This document shows, one piece after another, positions 36,781-45,795 of a stretch of 64,000 nt of DNA. The notes under the pieces were generated by a model. It ran no database searches. It worked only from the letters and a program-made list of their open reading frames with translations, and was not told the DNA's origin. Both the position numbers and the translations under genes were made by a program. Each line of letters opens with the position of its first letter. Positions within the stretch are counted from its first letter, which is position 1. This stretch comes from Paramylibacter kogurei (lineage in GTDB: Bacteria; Pseudomonadota; Alphaproteobacteria; Rhodobacterales; Rhodobacteraceae): NCBI RefSeq assembly GCF_002742285.1, contig NZ_MDGM01000003.1:186001-250000 (forward strand). Direction: 5' to 3'.

Positions 36781-38480
36781 TGGAGCTTGGCTTTGTCATA
36801 CTCGCGCATGAAAATTTACACCGTGTTGGTGCGCTTGTGGAATATTTGGCAAAGCAAAACTGTGCAATCAGTTTACATATCGATGCACATACCCCCGCAA
36901 AAGAATCCAATGCGCTCCGCGATCAGTTCAAGACCAATAAACATGTCATGTTCACGGATTCAATTCATTGCGAATGGGGTCGTTTTTCGTTGGTTCAGGC
37001 AAGCCTGAGCGCCGCAGAATTGTTATTACAAAAGCATCCAAACATTGGGCATGTCGCGTTAATTTCTGGTTCTTGTTTGCCGATCAGGCCGATCAAACAA
37101 TTCAAACATTTCTTGTCACGTCACAAAGCGACGGATTTTATTCAATCGGTATCGGTTGAAAAGGACAAATGGGTTCAAGACGGTTTGAACGAAGAACGGT
37201 TCACATTGTATTTTCCAGTGTCATGGAAACGAAACCGGTTTACATTTGACAAATTGGTTCAGGCACAGCGGATTCTTGGTGTTAACCGGCAAATCCCAAC
37301 ACATATTGAACCCCATACCGGATCTCAGTGGTGGTGTTTAACTGGGAAAACGTTGCAATTGATTGTGAATGATCCAAATCGCGCCGTGAATGATTCATAT
37401 TTCAAACATTGCTGGATACCAGATGAATCCTATTTTCAAACACTGGTGCGCAACCATTCTGAACGCATTGAATCGCGCAGCCTGACATTTGCGAAATTCG
37501 ACGCACAGGGAAAACCATTTATTTTGTATGACGACCACCTTGATGCCATTTCAAAATCCGATGCATTTTTTGTGCGCAAAGTGTGGGTTGGCGCGGATAA
37601 AATGTATGCGCAATTGCTAGCGTCCGATCGTGACAAAGTACCAATGTCAAAGGTGGGCGCAAAATCAATCGATGAACATTTTGAAGCGGCCCTTGCACAA
37701 CGCACATCGGGGGGTGTTGGGTATTTTAACGCAGGACGGTTTCCAGGTGGTTACGCTGGTTCACGCGGGCAAACGGTGGCGCCATTTGCCGTGTATTATG
37801 GGTTGAACGATTTATATCCTGATATCGTGAATTGGCTTTGCAAATCATCCGATATGGTCTGCCACGGGCATTTATTTCACCGTCAAAGAGTTGAATTCGC
37901 AACTGGTGCGAAAAATTTCTTGGGCGGGTTGGATGGCAATGTGAAAATCCGAAATCGCAACCCCTATGGTTTTTTGCAAAATCTTTTGTGGAATGATCGC
38001 GAAAACAAACATTGTTTTCAATTTGATCTACGTGATCATCAAGCGGTGCGAACACGTCTTACACAGGATGAAAATGCGCATATCATTGTCATTCGCGAAG
38101 GTTGGATTTTGAAATACCTTGCCGCGAAAAAGGTGGGTAAAGATGTGCCATCTTATGCACGACAGCTTCAAGATATGGAACGTGCATTTCTGCTTGAACT
38201 GGAACAATCCAGCACAAGTGCAAGTGTAAGTACGTTTGATCTGCAGGATGTGTTGGAAAATCCGCAACAAATTTTGAATGCAGCGACTGAAATATTGGGC
38301 GATGCACCAAAACACGCTTTGCTTGATATGCCAAAAATGGTTGATTTGAATGGCGTGAACAAAGCGCTTCGTGATTTAAAAAATGCAGGACTTACGTTGG
38401 AAACTGTGCCATTGGCGAAACCAGCGGCGGAAAAACAAGCGGATAAACAACCACGCAGCACACCAAAGTTGGTTCAATAA
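36780..38480 (+). CDS. GT14-like beta-1,6-N-acetylglucosaminyltransferase
   Basis: The 566-residue product begins ELGFVILAHENLHRVGALVE, as in the core-2/I-branching GT14 group, followed by HIDAHTP, VALISGSCLPIRPIKQF and HTGSQWWCLTGKT. The C-terminal half (from about 260) is the bacterial extension common in Rhodobacterales (DUF5927/5928-like as I recall it). It is coupled by TAATG to both the previous and the next gene. In this order such genes sit with a sulfotransferase, so glycan branching followed by sulfation is a fair guess. Confidence 0.82.
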   Translation: MELGFVILAHENLHRVGALVEYLAKQNCAISLHIDAHTPAKESNALRDQFKTNKHVMFTDSIHCEWGRFSLVQASLSAAELLLQKHPNIGHVALISGSCLPIRPIKQFKHFLSRHKATDFIQSVSVEKDKWVQDGLNEERFTLYFPVSWKRNRFTFDKLVQAQRILGVNRQIPTHIEPHTGSQWWCLTGKTLQLIVNDPNRAVNDSYFKHCWIPDESYFQTLVRNHSERIESRSLTFAKFDAQGKPFILYDDHLDAISKSDAFFVRKVWVGADKMYAQLLASDRDKVPMSKVGAKSIDEHFEAALAQRTSGGVGYFNAGRFPGGYAGSRGQTVAPFAVYYGLNDLYPDIVNWLCKSSDMVCHGHLFHRQRVEFATGAKNFLGGLDGNVKIRNRNPYGFLQNLLWNDRENKHCFQFDLRDHQAVRTRLTQDENAHIIVIREGWILKYLAAKKVGKDVPSYARQLQDMERAFLLELEQSSTSASVSTFDLQDVLENPQQILNAATEILGDAPKHALLDMPKMVDLNGVNKALRDLKNAGLTLETVPLAKPAAEKQADKQPRSTPKLVQ

Positions 38481-39931
38481 TGTCAGATGGAAAATTCAAA
38501 TATTTTATTCTGTTGGCGGAAATGCGCACAGGATCAAATTTGTTTGAAAGCCATATCAACGGGTTTGATGAACTGTCGTGCCACGGCGAATTGTTCAATC
38601 CGGGTTTTGTGGGTTATCCGTTAAAAGAATCTGTTGTTGAAATGGATTTAAAAACCCGCGAACGCGATCCGTTTTTGCTGCTTCGAAACTTGGTTGAAAC
38701 CGTGAGTGACACATTGCCAGGGTTTCGATTGTTTTCTGAACATGATCAACGGGTTTTGGATTTTTGTTTGGAAGACGACGAATGTGCCAAAATTATTTTA
38801 ACCCGCAATCCGGTGGACAGTTTTGTGTCGCAAAAAATTGCAGAACAAACCGATCAATGGAAAATGGGGGATCTGCATAAACGCAAAAAAGCGGTGGTAG
38901 AATTTGATGCAGACGAATTTAAAAGCTTTGTCGCCAAACGCGATGCCAATACGGACCATATCGAAAAAACGCTGCAAACATCTGGGCAATCAGCGTTTCG
39001 TTTGAAATACGAAGATTTGAATGATTTGGATGTGATGAACGGTGTTGCGCGATTTATTGGTGCGCGCAAAATGCAAAAAACCCTTTCGCAAAAAATGGCG
39101 CGTCAAAATCCGGAACCGTTATCGCAAAAAGTATCTAATTTTGACGAGATGATGCAATCAATCGCGACAATGGATTTCGCCAGCTTGCGCGAAGCATCCC
39201 TGTCTGGTGCGAAATATCAATTGGATGTGAAACAATTTTATTGTGGTGACACATCGCCATTATTGTATTTTCCCATTGGGAATTGTCAACGCGATCAGGT
39301 TTTGAAATGGATGAAGATGCATGATGCATCCGTATCCAATAATCAAAACAAAGCAGTTTTGAACGAGTGGTTGAAATCGCGCAATATCCGATCAGTGTTT
39401 AGCGTTTTGGATCACCCTGTCGATCGCGCATATAAGGCATTTTACGATCACATTTTTTTAAACGGCGCGTCGGTGTTTCCCTGGATTCGCAAAAACCTTA
39501 TTCAATATTATGATGCGCCATTGCCATCGGATGAACAGATGGAAAATGCTTCACGCGAAACGCTTCTTGGGGATGGATATTCGGCTGATCAACACGCCAA
39601 AGCGTTCGCATGTTTTTTGAAATATCTTAAGGGTAATTTGAATGGACAAACCCGTGCGCGGATTGATCCTTGCTGGGCAAGCCAGTTTTCGGTGCTTGCG
39701 GGTCTGTCGGAATGGGTACAGCCAGATGTGATCGTCACACCAGATCAACTTGCAATTTCGATGGCGTTCATTGAATCCAAACTGGGATTGAAACCAATTG
39801 GATTGCCAGATCCAGATCAGCCAGATCAAATGTTTACGCTTGCTGAAATTTACGACGCGAAAATTGAAAAGCTAACGCGCGCTGCGTATCAAATTGATTA
39901 TAATCGATTTGGATTTAAGGATTGGGCCTAA
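38480..39931 (+). CDS. Sulfotransferase with two related halves (NodH/Stf0-like)
   Basis: The 483-residue protein starts with FKYFILLAEMRTGSNLFESH, a PAPS loop of the NodH/Stf0 type, and has ILTRNPVDSFVSQKIAEQT as the 3'-phosphate-binding element. From about residue 245, a second sulfotransferase-like segment follows (VLDHPVDRAYKAFYDHIF), but it lacks a clear PAPS loop (the matching place reads LLYFPIGNC). It may be one active plus one degenerate unit. It ends the cysQ operon, TAATG-coupled to the GT14 gene, and finishes in a hairpin shared with ptsN. Confidence 0.8.
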   Translation: MSDGKFKYFILLAEMRTGSNLFESHINGFDELSCHGELFNPGFVGYPLKESVVEMDLKTRERDPFLLLRNLVETVSDTLPGFRLFSEHDQRVLDFCLEDDECAKIILTRNPVDSFVSQKIAEQTDQWKMGDLHKRKKAVVEFDADEFKSFVAKRDANTDHIEKTLQTSGQSAFRLKYEDLNDLDVMNGVARFIGARKMQKTLSQKMARQNPEPLSQKVSNFDEMMQSIATMDFASLREASLSGAKYQLDVKQFYCGDTSPLLYFPIGNCQRDQVLKWMKMHDASVSNNQNKAVLNEWLKSRNIRSVFSVLDHPVDRAYKAFYDHIFLNGASVFPWIRKNLIQYYDAPLPSDEQMENASRETLLGDGYSADQHAKAFACFLKYLKGNLNGQTRARIDPCWASQFSVLAGLSEWVQPDVIVTPDQLAISMAFIESKLGLKPIGLPDPDQPDQMFTLAEIYDAKIEKLTRAAYQIDYNRFGFKDWA

Positions 39932-39945
39932 CCAAAGGTTAGGCC
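39925..39945. terminator. Hairpin spanning both stop codons of convergent genes
   Basis: GGCCTAACC AAA GGTTAGGCC is a perfect 9-bp hairpin that contains the TAA of the sulfotransferase and the TAA of ptsN. There is no T run, so termination strength is uncertain. Confidence 0.6.
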
Positions 39946-40403
39946 GCTTGATGAGTCATCACTTCTGTCAGAAGGCTATACAGGGTGTTCGCATCGCTAT
40001 TTGCGCGCAGTTTGGCACAAATGTTTTCCGAACGTAATGTGCGCGATACCAATGCCAACGCTTTCAGATGCTCTGCACCTTCTTTTTGGGGCGCTAAAAT
40101 GGTGAAGATAAGATCAACAGGCTGACTGTCCATTGAATCATAATCCACTGGTTTTTCTAAACGTGTGAAAAGACCAAAAACTCGGTCAATTTCATCAAAA
40201 CGCGCGTGTGGAATCGCCACGCCACGTCCAACGCCTGTTGAGCCAAGCTTTTCACGTTCCAGCAAAGCAGCCAAAACAACCTCGGCACTGATGCCATAGT
40301 TTGATTCCGCCTGCTCGCTGATATCCTGTAACAGTCGCTTTTTGCTGCTTGTCGATTGAACAAACCGCACTGCGTCTTTTTCCAGAATGTCTTTCAGTTC
40401 CAT
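39939..40403 (-). CDS. ptsN: Nitrogen-type PTS enzyme IIA (PtsN)
   Basis: The 154-residue IIA-Ntr protein carries the phosphorylatable histidine in IPHARFDEI (His66) and SSKKRLLQDISEQAE near the start. PtsN receives phosphate from EI-Ntr and NPr and regulates potassium and nitrogen metabolism by protein contact. It lies 27 bases after hpf and belongs to the hpf-ptsN tail of the lpt block. Confidence 0.94.
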   Translation of the reverse strand: MELKDILEKDAVRFVQSTSSKKRLLQDISEQAESNYGISAEVVLAALLEREKLGSTGVGRGVAIPHARFDEIDRVFGLFTRLEKPVDYDSMDSQPVDLIFTILAPQKEGAEHLKALALVSRTLRSENICAKLRANSDANTLYSLLTEVMTHQAA

Positions 40404-40430
40404 TTTATGCCTCTATTCGTTAGGCCGCCC

Positions 40431-41009
40431 CTATTTCATATTTTCGGGGTCAATCCAACCAATATTCCCATCTTTACGCCGAAACACCACATTCAAACCA
40501 TTGTGGCCTTCGTTTTTAAAAAACAATACCTGTTCGTCGGCTAGTTCCATTTGCATGACAGCCTCCCCAACGGACAGCGATTTAATCTTCGTTTCCATTT
40601 CCGCGACAATTATGGGTTGCAGTGATTCAGGTTCGCTCGCCTCTGCAATATCTCCCTCGCTGGCGAGGATATACGACGAAGCGCCCATAAACTCAACTGG
40701 TGTTGTGCGTGTATTGTGGTGATCCTTCAATCTGCGCTTGTATCTGCGAAGCTGTTTTTCCATTTTTTCGGCGCAAATATCAAAAGATTCATATATCTCA
40801 TTGGCGCGCGAATGTGCATTAACCGTAAGTCCCGTGGACAAATGAATGGTCGATTCACATAGAAATTCATGTCTGTCTTTGGAAAAAGTAATTACCGCGT
40901 CGGTAGGTCTTTCGGCATATTTTTCAATAACTTCGCCCAATTCTGATTTCACATGGGTTTGAAGTGATTCGCCAATGTCGAGTTTTTTTCCACTGATTTG
41001 ATATCGCAT
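40431..41009 (-). CDS. hpf: Ribosome hibernation promoting factor, long form
   Basis: Long HPF dimerises 70S ribosomes in stationary phase. The 192-residue protein has the S30AE domain (MRYQISGKKLDIGESLQTHV, then KSELGEVIEKYAERPTDAVI) and the C-terminal dimerisation domain from about 135 (IIVAEMETKIKSLSVGEAVM). The ATG at 41009 has CAGGAGAA just upstream; the open frame runs 57 codons further into non-conserved sequence. The 249 bases between hpf and lptB hold no other gene I can see. Confidence 0.95.
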   Translation of the reverse strand: MRYQISGKKLDIGESLQTHVKSELGEVIEKYAERPTDAVITFSKDRHEFLCESTIHLSTGLTVNAHSRANEIYESFDICAEKMEKQLRRYKRRLKDHHNTRTTPVEFMGASSYILASEGDIAEASEPESLQPIIVAEMETKIKSLSVGEAVMQMELADEQVLFFKNEGHNGLNVVFRRKDGNIGWIDPENMK

Positions 41010-41258
41010 GAATTCTCCTGTTTTTATGGTAGCGATGGGGTGTCTATCGTGATTTTTATCCTCCTTTTTTGTTGTTTCATCACGCACTCCCCCCAGATGA
41101 CATCGGTCAAATGAACGGGTAATCGTGTGTTTTTTGGATAGACATGTCACTAATCTAGGACTCAAACAGTTACCAAACAATATTGATTTTCAAAATTTTA
41201 TGGCAGATAGTTGCGTTGCAAAATGTAGAAATTGACACTGATTCCAAGTTAACGAAAT

Positions 41259-42014
41259 CTAAATTTTGAAATCTTCACCCAGATAGACACGCCGCACATC
41301 CTTGTTTGCGACCACTTCTTTTGGGGTACCGCTCATTAAAACGACGCCATCGTGCAAAATATACGCGCGATCCACGATTTCGAGTGTTTCGCGCACATTG
41401 TGATCGGTGATCAATACACCAATGTCGCGTTGTTTAAGCTGTGAAACAAGTGCGCGAATATCGCCCACGGCAATTGGATCTACACCCGCAAATGGTTCAT
41501 CAAGCAGGACATAATTCGGGTTGCTGGCCAAACACCGCGCAATTTCCACGCGCCGCCGCTCACCGCCAGATAATGCGACCGCGGGTGATTTTCGGATGTG
41601 GTTGATGGAAAATTCATCCAGTAATTGTTCCAATCGTGCACGACGTTTACGGCGATTTGGTTCCCAAAGTTCGATGACAGAACTAATATTTTTTTCGACC
41701 GACAAGCCGCGAAAAATGCTGGCCTCTTGCGGAAGATAGCCAAGCCCAAGGTTTGCACGACGATACATTGGTAAATGCGTGGCATCCTTGCCATCAACAA
41801 TGACGGTACCCAAATCTGGTGCGACCAATCCAGCGATGGCATAAAAACAGGTTGTTTTACCTGCACCATTTGGACCCAGCAAAGCAACAACTTCGCCACG
41901 GTTTAATGACAGGTTAACATCACGTAGCACAATTTTTTCTTTGTACGACTTACCCAAACTGGCAACTGTTAAGCCACCTGAAAGACTATCGTGATGTTGC
42001 GCGTCATTTTCCAT
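41259..42014 (-). CDS. lptB: LPS export ATPase LptB
   Basis: LptB is the cytoplasmic ATPase that powers lipopolysaccharide extraction through LptFG. The 251-residue protein has Walker A GPNGAGKTT, the Q-loop LPQEASIF, signature LSGGERRRVEIAR, Walker B YVLLDEPFAGVD and the H-loop in LITDHNVRE. Its start follows the lptA stop by one base. Orientation and order (lptC-lptA-lptB) are the usual ones. Confidence 0.97.
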   Translation of the reverse strand: MENDAQHHDSLSGGLTVASLGKSYKEKIVLRDVNLSLNRGEVVALLGPNGAGKTTCFYAIAGLVAPDLGTVIVDGKDATHLPMYRRANLGLGYLPQEASIFRGLSVEKNISSVIELWEPNRRKRRARLEQLLDEFSINHIRKSPAVALSGGERRRVEIARCLASNPNYVLLDEPFAGVDPIAVGDIRALVSQLKQRDIGVLITDHNVRETLEIVDRAYILHDGVVLMSGTPKEVVANKDVRRVYLGEDFKI

Positions 42015-42015
42015 T

Positions 42016-42495
42016 TCAGTTGGGCGAAATTACGGTTTTTACATTTCCAGAAACCGTCGCCTGGTTGGTTGTTAGGTTCAAGCGTAACGTATCGCCAGAA
42101 ATTGCGTTGGACCCTTGCAACAACAATACATTCCCTGTCAAAATGACCATATTAGAATTCACATTGAAATTGGCGTTCTGTGCTTCTGCTGATTCAGCGC
42201 CATTAGTAAAAACCACCGCACCATTTGCAACAATATCGGACACTGTTTTACCAGTTGCATCATAATGCACGGTAATTTTGTCAGCGCCAAATCGCACAAC
42301 GCCCTGTGCGACCTTGGCGTTTCCTTCGAAAATCGCAGAATTACTGGCCTGTTGGACGGTTAAATTATCGGCAGTAACCTGAACGGGTTGCTGAGTGTCG
42401 TGGGTTGGTCCAGATAATGAAACGCCAGTTTGCGCCGCGATGGGCGATGAAAAAAGGACAAGCGATGTCATTGATGCGATCAATATGTGTTTCAT
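42016..42495 (-). CDS. lptA: Periplasmic LPS transport protein LptA
   Basis: LptA bridges inner and outer membrane for LPS. The 159-residue product has a Sec signal peptide (MKHILIASMTSLVLFSSPIAAQ, cleavage after Ala-Gln region) and an OstA jelly-roll domain (VQQASNSAIFEGNAKVAQG). It lies between lptC (3-base gap) and lptB. Confidence 0.93.
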   Translation of the reverse strand: MKHILIASMTSLVLFSSPIAAQTGVSLSGPTHDTQQPVQVTADNLTVQQASNSAIFEGNAKVAQGVVRFGADKITVHYDATGKTVSDIVANGAVVFTNGAESAEAQNANFNVNSNMVILTGNVLLLQGSNAISGDTLRLNLTTNQATVSGNVKTVISPN

Positions 42496-42498
42496 TAT

Positions 42499-43128
42499 CT
42501 ACTCGGCACTGTTGGTTTCTGTGGGCGTATATATCAGCTTTACCCCCCCTTTGAACAGCAGAACTGCTTGTCCGCCTTGCGGCGCAATATCAAGGTTTTG
42601 AATTGCCTCGAGTGAGCCTGCTTCGATTGATCCGATTGGGCCTTGTGCAATCACCTTATTCGGGCTTTGTGCATTGCCGGTTTTGAAATCAAATACCAAA
42701 TGTTGCGTGCGTGCGGAATATCCGTTTGATGTATCCATGCTGACGTCACCGCTTAAGGTCGCGGATTTATTTTTGATGTTGATCACACCGTCCGTTGCCT
42801 TGGAAATAATGTTTAACCCTTTTTTGGTATTGATTTCGGCATTGGGGAAAATCAAATCAATGCGCTCGGGGCTGGGCGCATCTGGTAACGCTTCTTTGGC
42901 GGACACGGTAAATGCTTCGCCCGACTGGGTGACGCCTGCAAAATGGGGTTTGGTGATTTTTTGTCCCGTTGCCAATTCTGCCATTTCAGCATTGGTAAAA
43001 ATCAATCCTTCGCGGATTGCATCAGATTTTGTGAACAAAAAGATACTGCCAAATAATCCAACGGCGACAACCGGCAAAACGAATTTCGCCATCGCGACAA
43101 ATTTGGAATATGTATCTTTCTGTGCCAC
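42499..43128 (-). CDS. lptC: LPS export inner-membrane protein LptC
   Basis: LptC is anchored by one N-terminal membrane segment (FVLPVVAVGLFGSIFLF) and passes LPS to LptA. I prefer the GTG at 43128, two bases after the rnd stop, giving a 209-residue protein starting MAQKDTYSKFVAMAKF, as in related LptC proteins. An ATG at 43164 would add 12 residues and overlap rnd. The periplasmic part shows the jelly-roll repeats of the family (DGVINIKNKSATLSGD). Confidence 0.9.
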   Translation of the reverse strand: MAQKDTYSKFVAMAKFVLPVVAVGLFGSIFLFTKSDAIREGLIFTNAEMAELATGQKITKPHFAGVTQSGEAFTVSAKEALPDAPSPERIDLIFPNAEINTKKGLNIISKATDGVINIKNKSATLSGDVSMDTSNGYSARTQHLVFDFKTGNAQSPNKVIAQGPIGSIEAGSLEAIQNLDIAPQGGQAVLLFKGGVKLIYTPTETNSAE

Positions 43129-43130
43129 GA

Positions 43131-43745
43131 TTACATATGTGCGAAAATATCGGTTTCCGGCCAACCAGCCAGATCCAATGTTGCCCGTGTCGGCAGAAAA
43201 TCAAAACAAGCCTGTGCGATTTCGCTGCGATGTTCGCGTTTCAGGCGAATGTTTAGCTCATCCATTAAACCATGCAGATACAACACATCACTTGCGGCGT
43301 ATTCAATTTGCGCCTCGGTTAAATCATCCGCTCCCCAATCAGAGCTTTGTTGTTGTTTGGATACATCCACCTTTAGCAATTCTTGCAACAGGTTTTTAAG
43401 ACCATGTCGATCCGTATATGTCCGCACCAGTTTTGATGCGATCTTTGTGCAATAGACGGGCGCGGTACGCACACCGAAATGGTTTTCAATTGCCGCGATA
43501 TCAAAACGGGCAAAATGGAACAGTTTGATCTGATCTGGATTGGCAAACAATTTGCACAGGTTTGGTGCCTCTGTTTGACCTTGGGCGATTTGGACCACAT
43601 GCGCGTCGCCATTTCCTGCGGATAATTGCACCACGCACAATCGATCGCGATGTGGGTTCAACCCCATGGTTTCAGTATCGATCGCCACCACTGGGCCAAG
43701 ATCCAAATCATCAGGCAAATCGCCCTTGTGCAAATAGTTCGTCAT
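43131..43745 (-). CDS. rnd: Ribonuclease D-like 3'-5' exonuclease
   Basis: The 204-residue DEDD-type exonuclease has AIDTETMGL (Exo I), FHFARFDIAAIE (Exo II) and YAASDVLYLHGLM (Exo III). It is short because it lacks the HRDC domain, which is usual for rhodobacterial copies next to lptC. It probably trims structured RNAs. First gene of the rnd-lptCAB-hpf-ptsN block. Confidence 0.92.
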   Translation of the reverse strand: MTNYLHKGDLPDDLDLGPVVAIDTETMGLNPHRDRLCVVQLSAGNGDAHVVQIAQGQTEAPNLCKLFANPDQIKLFHFARFDIAAIENHFGVRTAPVYCTKIASKLVRTYTDRHGLKNLLQELLKVDVSKQQQSSDWGADDLTEAQIEYAASDVLYLHGLMDELNIRLKREHRSEIAQACFDFLPTRATLDLAGWPETDIFAHM

Positions 43746-43914
43746 TTTCGCTCTTTTAATGTCGCCGCGTTAAATTAATCGCAAGGCTCTATATTTACGG
43801 TGTTTTTCGGTATAATCAACTCGCCATTGTCGTGTTGTTTAGGTTTCATGTGCGTTATGAGGATTTTTTCGATGGCTAGACGCTGAAATTTATCAATCTA
43901 TACCTAACTAATAA

Positions 43915-44856
43915 ATGACAACCAAAGGCAAATTCAACGTGAGCACACCTGACCAGATCGAAGTAAGCTTTTTTCTCGGCGCACATCGGGTGGCGTTGCA
44001 TTATCTTAATCGTTGTATGTTGCAAAATGCTGAACTTTTGGCGGGCGAAAACATCGTTGTGCCAACGGCCAAGGCCGGTGCATCCGCAGTGTCGCAAATG
44101 ATTGTAAACACCAACAAAGGCCAACCATTATCAGAGGCACGCGAAGAGTTTATTCAAAAGCTTGCCGGTGATGTCGAAAACCCAAAACGATTGGTTGTGA
44201 TGACCAATAGCATTGCAGGGTCCATTCGCGCCCCAATTGTTAATGCACAGGCATATGCGCCGTTAACATCACGATGCATTCGCCTGCGCGAGATTTTCGA
44301 AAACGATTCACTGCGGATATTTTTTGGAATTCGCAATCCTGCCAAATTTGTCATTTCCGCCTATAGCGAAATCGCAAGGTTTGAAAAATCTATGCCGTTT
44401 CAAAAATACATCGAGCGCATGGATATTGATCGATTTCGCTGGTCATCAACATTTGAAAAATTGTTTACTGCCGTGCCTGATGTCAATTTTACCGTGTGGA
44501 AATACGAAGAGCTTCACGATATTTCACGCCGGTTGATTGGTGAAATGACCGGGTTTTCAGAGCCCGAAAAGCTTAGCATCGAAACACGCCCGATAAACAC
44601 TGGCTTGTCACTGGAAGGTGGCGAATTGTTGCACGAATATCTGGCAAATTCACCCGATATCGCAGACGATGATATGAACAAGATCATGCATGAATATACC
44701 GAAAACTACCCAAGCAGTGAAATGCCACGCCACCACGATGTGATGACGCCAGAACGCATTCAACAATTAACCTATGGGTATGACGATGATTGGTATTATA
44801 TTCAGCGCATGGAAGGTTTAAACACAATTACAACGCCAGATAATCTGGCTGACTAG
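43915..44856 (+). CDS. Sulfotransferase-like protein with degenerate PAPS loop
   Basis: I recognise this 313-residue product only as sulfotransferase-like. SFFLGAHRVALHYLNRCML takes the place of the usual HIGMHKTGTT loop but lacks the Lys/Arg-x-Gly-Thr residues. LRIFFGIRNPAKFVISAYSE matches the 3'-phosphate-binding part. It may have a changed donor site or be inactive. The ATG at 43915 has no ribosome binding site; an in-frame GTG at 43939, ten bases after AAAGG, would give MSTPDQIEVSFF and is a fair alternative. It heads the deoxysugar operon, nine bases before the next gene. Confidence 0.65.
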   Translation: MTTKGKFNVSTPDQIEVSFFLGAHRVALHYLNRCMLQNAELLAGENIVVPTAKAGASAVSQMIVNTNKGQPLSEAREEFIQKLAGDVENPKRLVVMTNSIAGSIRAPIVNAQAYAPLTSRCIRLREIFENDSLRIFFGIRNPAKFVISAYSEIARFEKSMPFQKYIERMDIDRFRWSSTFEKLFTAVPDVNFTVWKYEELHDISRRLIGEMTGFSEPEKLSIETRPINTGLSLEGGELLHEYLANSPDIADDDMNKIMHEYTENYPSSEMPRHHDVMTPERIQQLTYGYDDDWYYIQRMEGLNTITTPDNLAD

Positions 44857-44865
44857 GGGATATTC

Positions 44866-45795
44866 GTGCGCATTTTATTAACTGGCGGAAGCGGCATGTT
44901 GGGGCAAAGTTTGCGTGCCATTGCTGTTCGCGAATTTCCTCAACACGAAATCATTGCGCCAACCCGTTCTCAATTGATGTTAACCAATCGCGATGCTGTT
45001 GCAGAGTTTATGCAAAATGGCGAATTCGATGCGGTTATTCACGGCGCGGCGCGCGTTGGTGGTATTCAGGCGAATATCGCCCATCCGGTGGCGTTTTTGG
45101 CAGAAAATCTGCAAATTAATGATGCTGTGATCATGGGCGCCTACAAAGCAAAAATAGAACGTCTGTTTTTTCTGGGCTCGTCTTGCATGTATCCCAAGGA
45201 TTACAAACAACCGTTGAAAGAAGAGTATATTCTTCAAGCGCCGCTTGAACCCACAAACGAGGGGTATGCCCTGTCAAAAATCACGGGTGCGCGTTTATGT
45301 GAATATATTTCCACGCAAAGTGGTTATGCCTACAAAACACTGATCCCGTGTAATTTATTTGGCGAGAATGACCATTTTGGGTCAGATGCCAGCCATTTGA
45401 TTGCCGCAATTGTAACCAAGATATCTGAAGCGGTGAATGATAATAAGGATACGGTTGAAATATGGGGATCTGGAAACGCGCGGCGCGAATTTTTACTGGT
45501 TGATGATTTGGCGCGTTTTATCTTGCAAAATATCGACAAGGGCCATGAATTGCCCGCATATTTGAATACTGGATACGGTCAAGATCATTCAGTTTTCGAA
45601 TATTATCAAATGATTGCAGAGCTTTTTTCATTTAAAGGTACATTTACCTTTGATACCAGCAAACCAGAAGGCATGATGGCCAAACAAATGGATAGTAGCA
45701 TCGCCGCAAAACACGGATGGGGACCCGTCACACCTATTAACCAAGCTTTAGAACGCATTGTTCAAAAATTTCAAATGCAGACACAGGACCAATAA
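44866..45795 (+). CDS. GDP-L-fucose/GDP-L-colitose synthase (Fcl/ColC-like)
   Basis: The 309-residue short-chain dehydrogenase has a Rossmann motif TGGSGMLGQS, the GSSCMYP motif with the catalytic Ser and Cys, YALSK and GENDHF, all as in Fcl. Fcl epimerises C3 and C5 and reduces C4 of GDP-4-keto-6-deoxymannose. The related ColC does the 5-epimerisation and 4-reduction of the 3-deoxy intermediate. The next gene is ColD-like, so colitose is the better guess. The start is GTG with AGGGGA upstream, and the stop is directly adjacent to the next ATG. Confidence 0.87.
   Translation: MRILLTGGSGMLGQSLRAIAVREFPQHEIIAPTRSQLMLTNRDAVAEFMQNGEFDAVIHGAARVGGIQANIAHPVAFLAENLQINDAVIMGAYKAKIERLFFLGSSCMYPKDYKQPLKEEYILQAPLEPTNEGYALSKITGARLCEYISTQSGYAYKTLIPCNLFGENDHFGSDASHLIAAIVTKISEAVNDNKDTVEIWGSGNARREFLLVDDLARFILQNIDKGHELPAYLNTGYGQDHSVFEYYQMIAELFSFKGTFTFDTSKPEGMMAKQMDSSIAAKHGWGPVTPINQALERIVQKFQMQTQDQ

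Noticed and set aside
41010-41180. 57-codon extension of hpf
   Set aside because: The S30AE domain begins at the ATG at 41009, which has CAGGAGAA; the extension is not conserved-looking.
43809-43816. TATAAT element upstream of the gene at 43915
   Set aside because: No matching -35 element at 16-18 bases; not called as a promoter.
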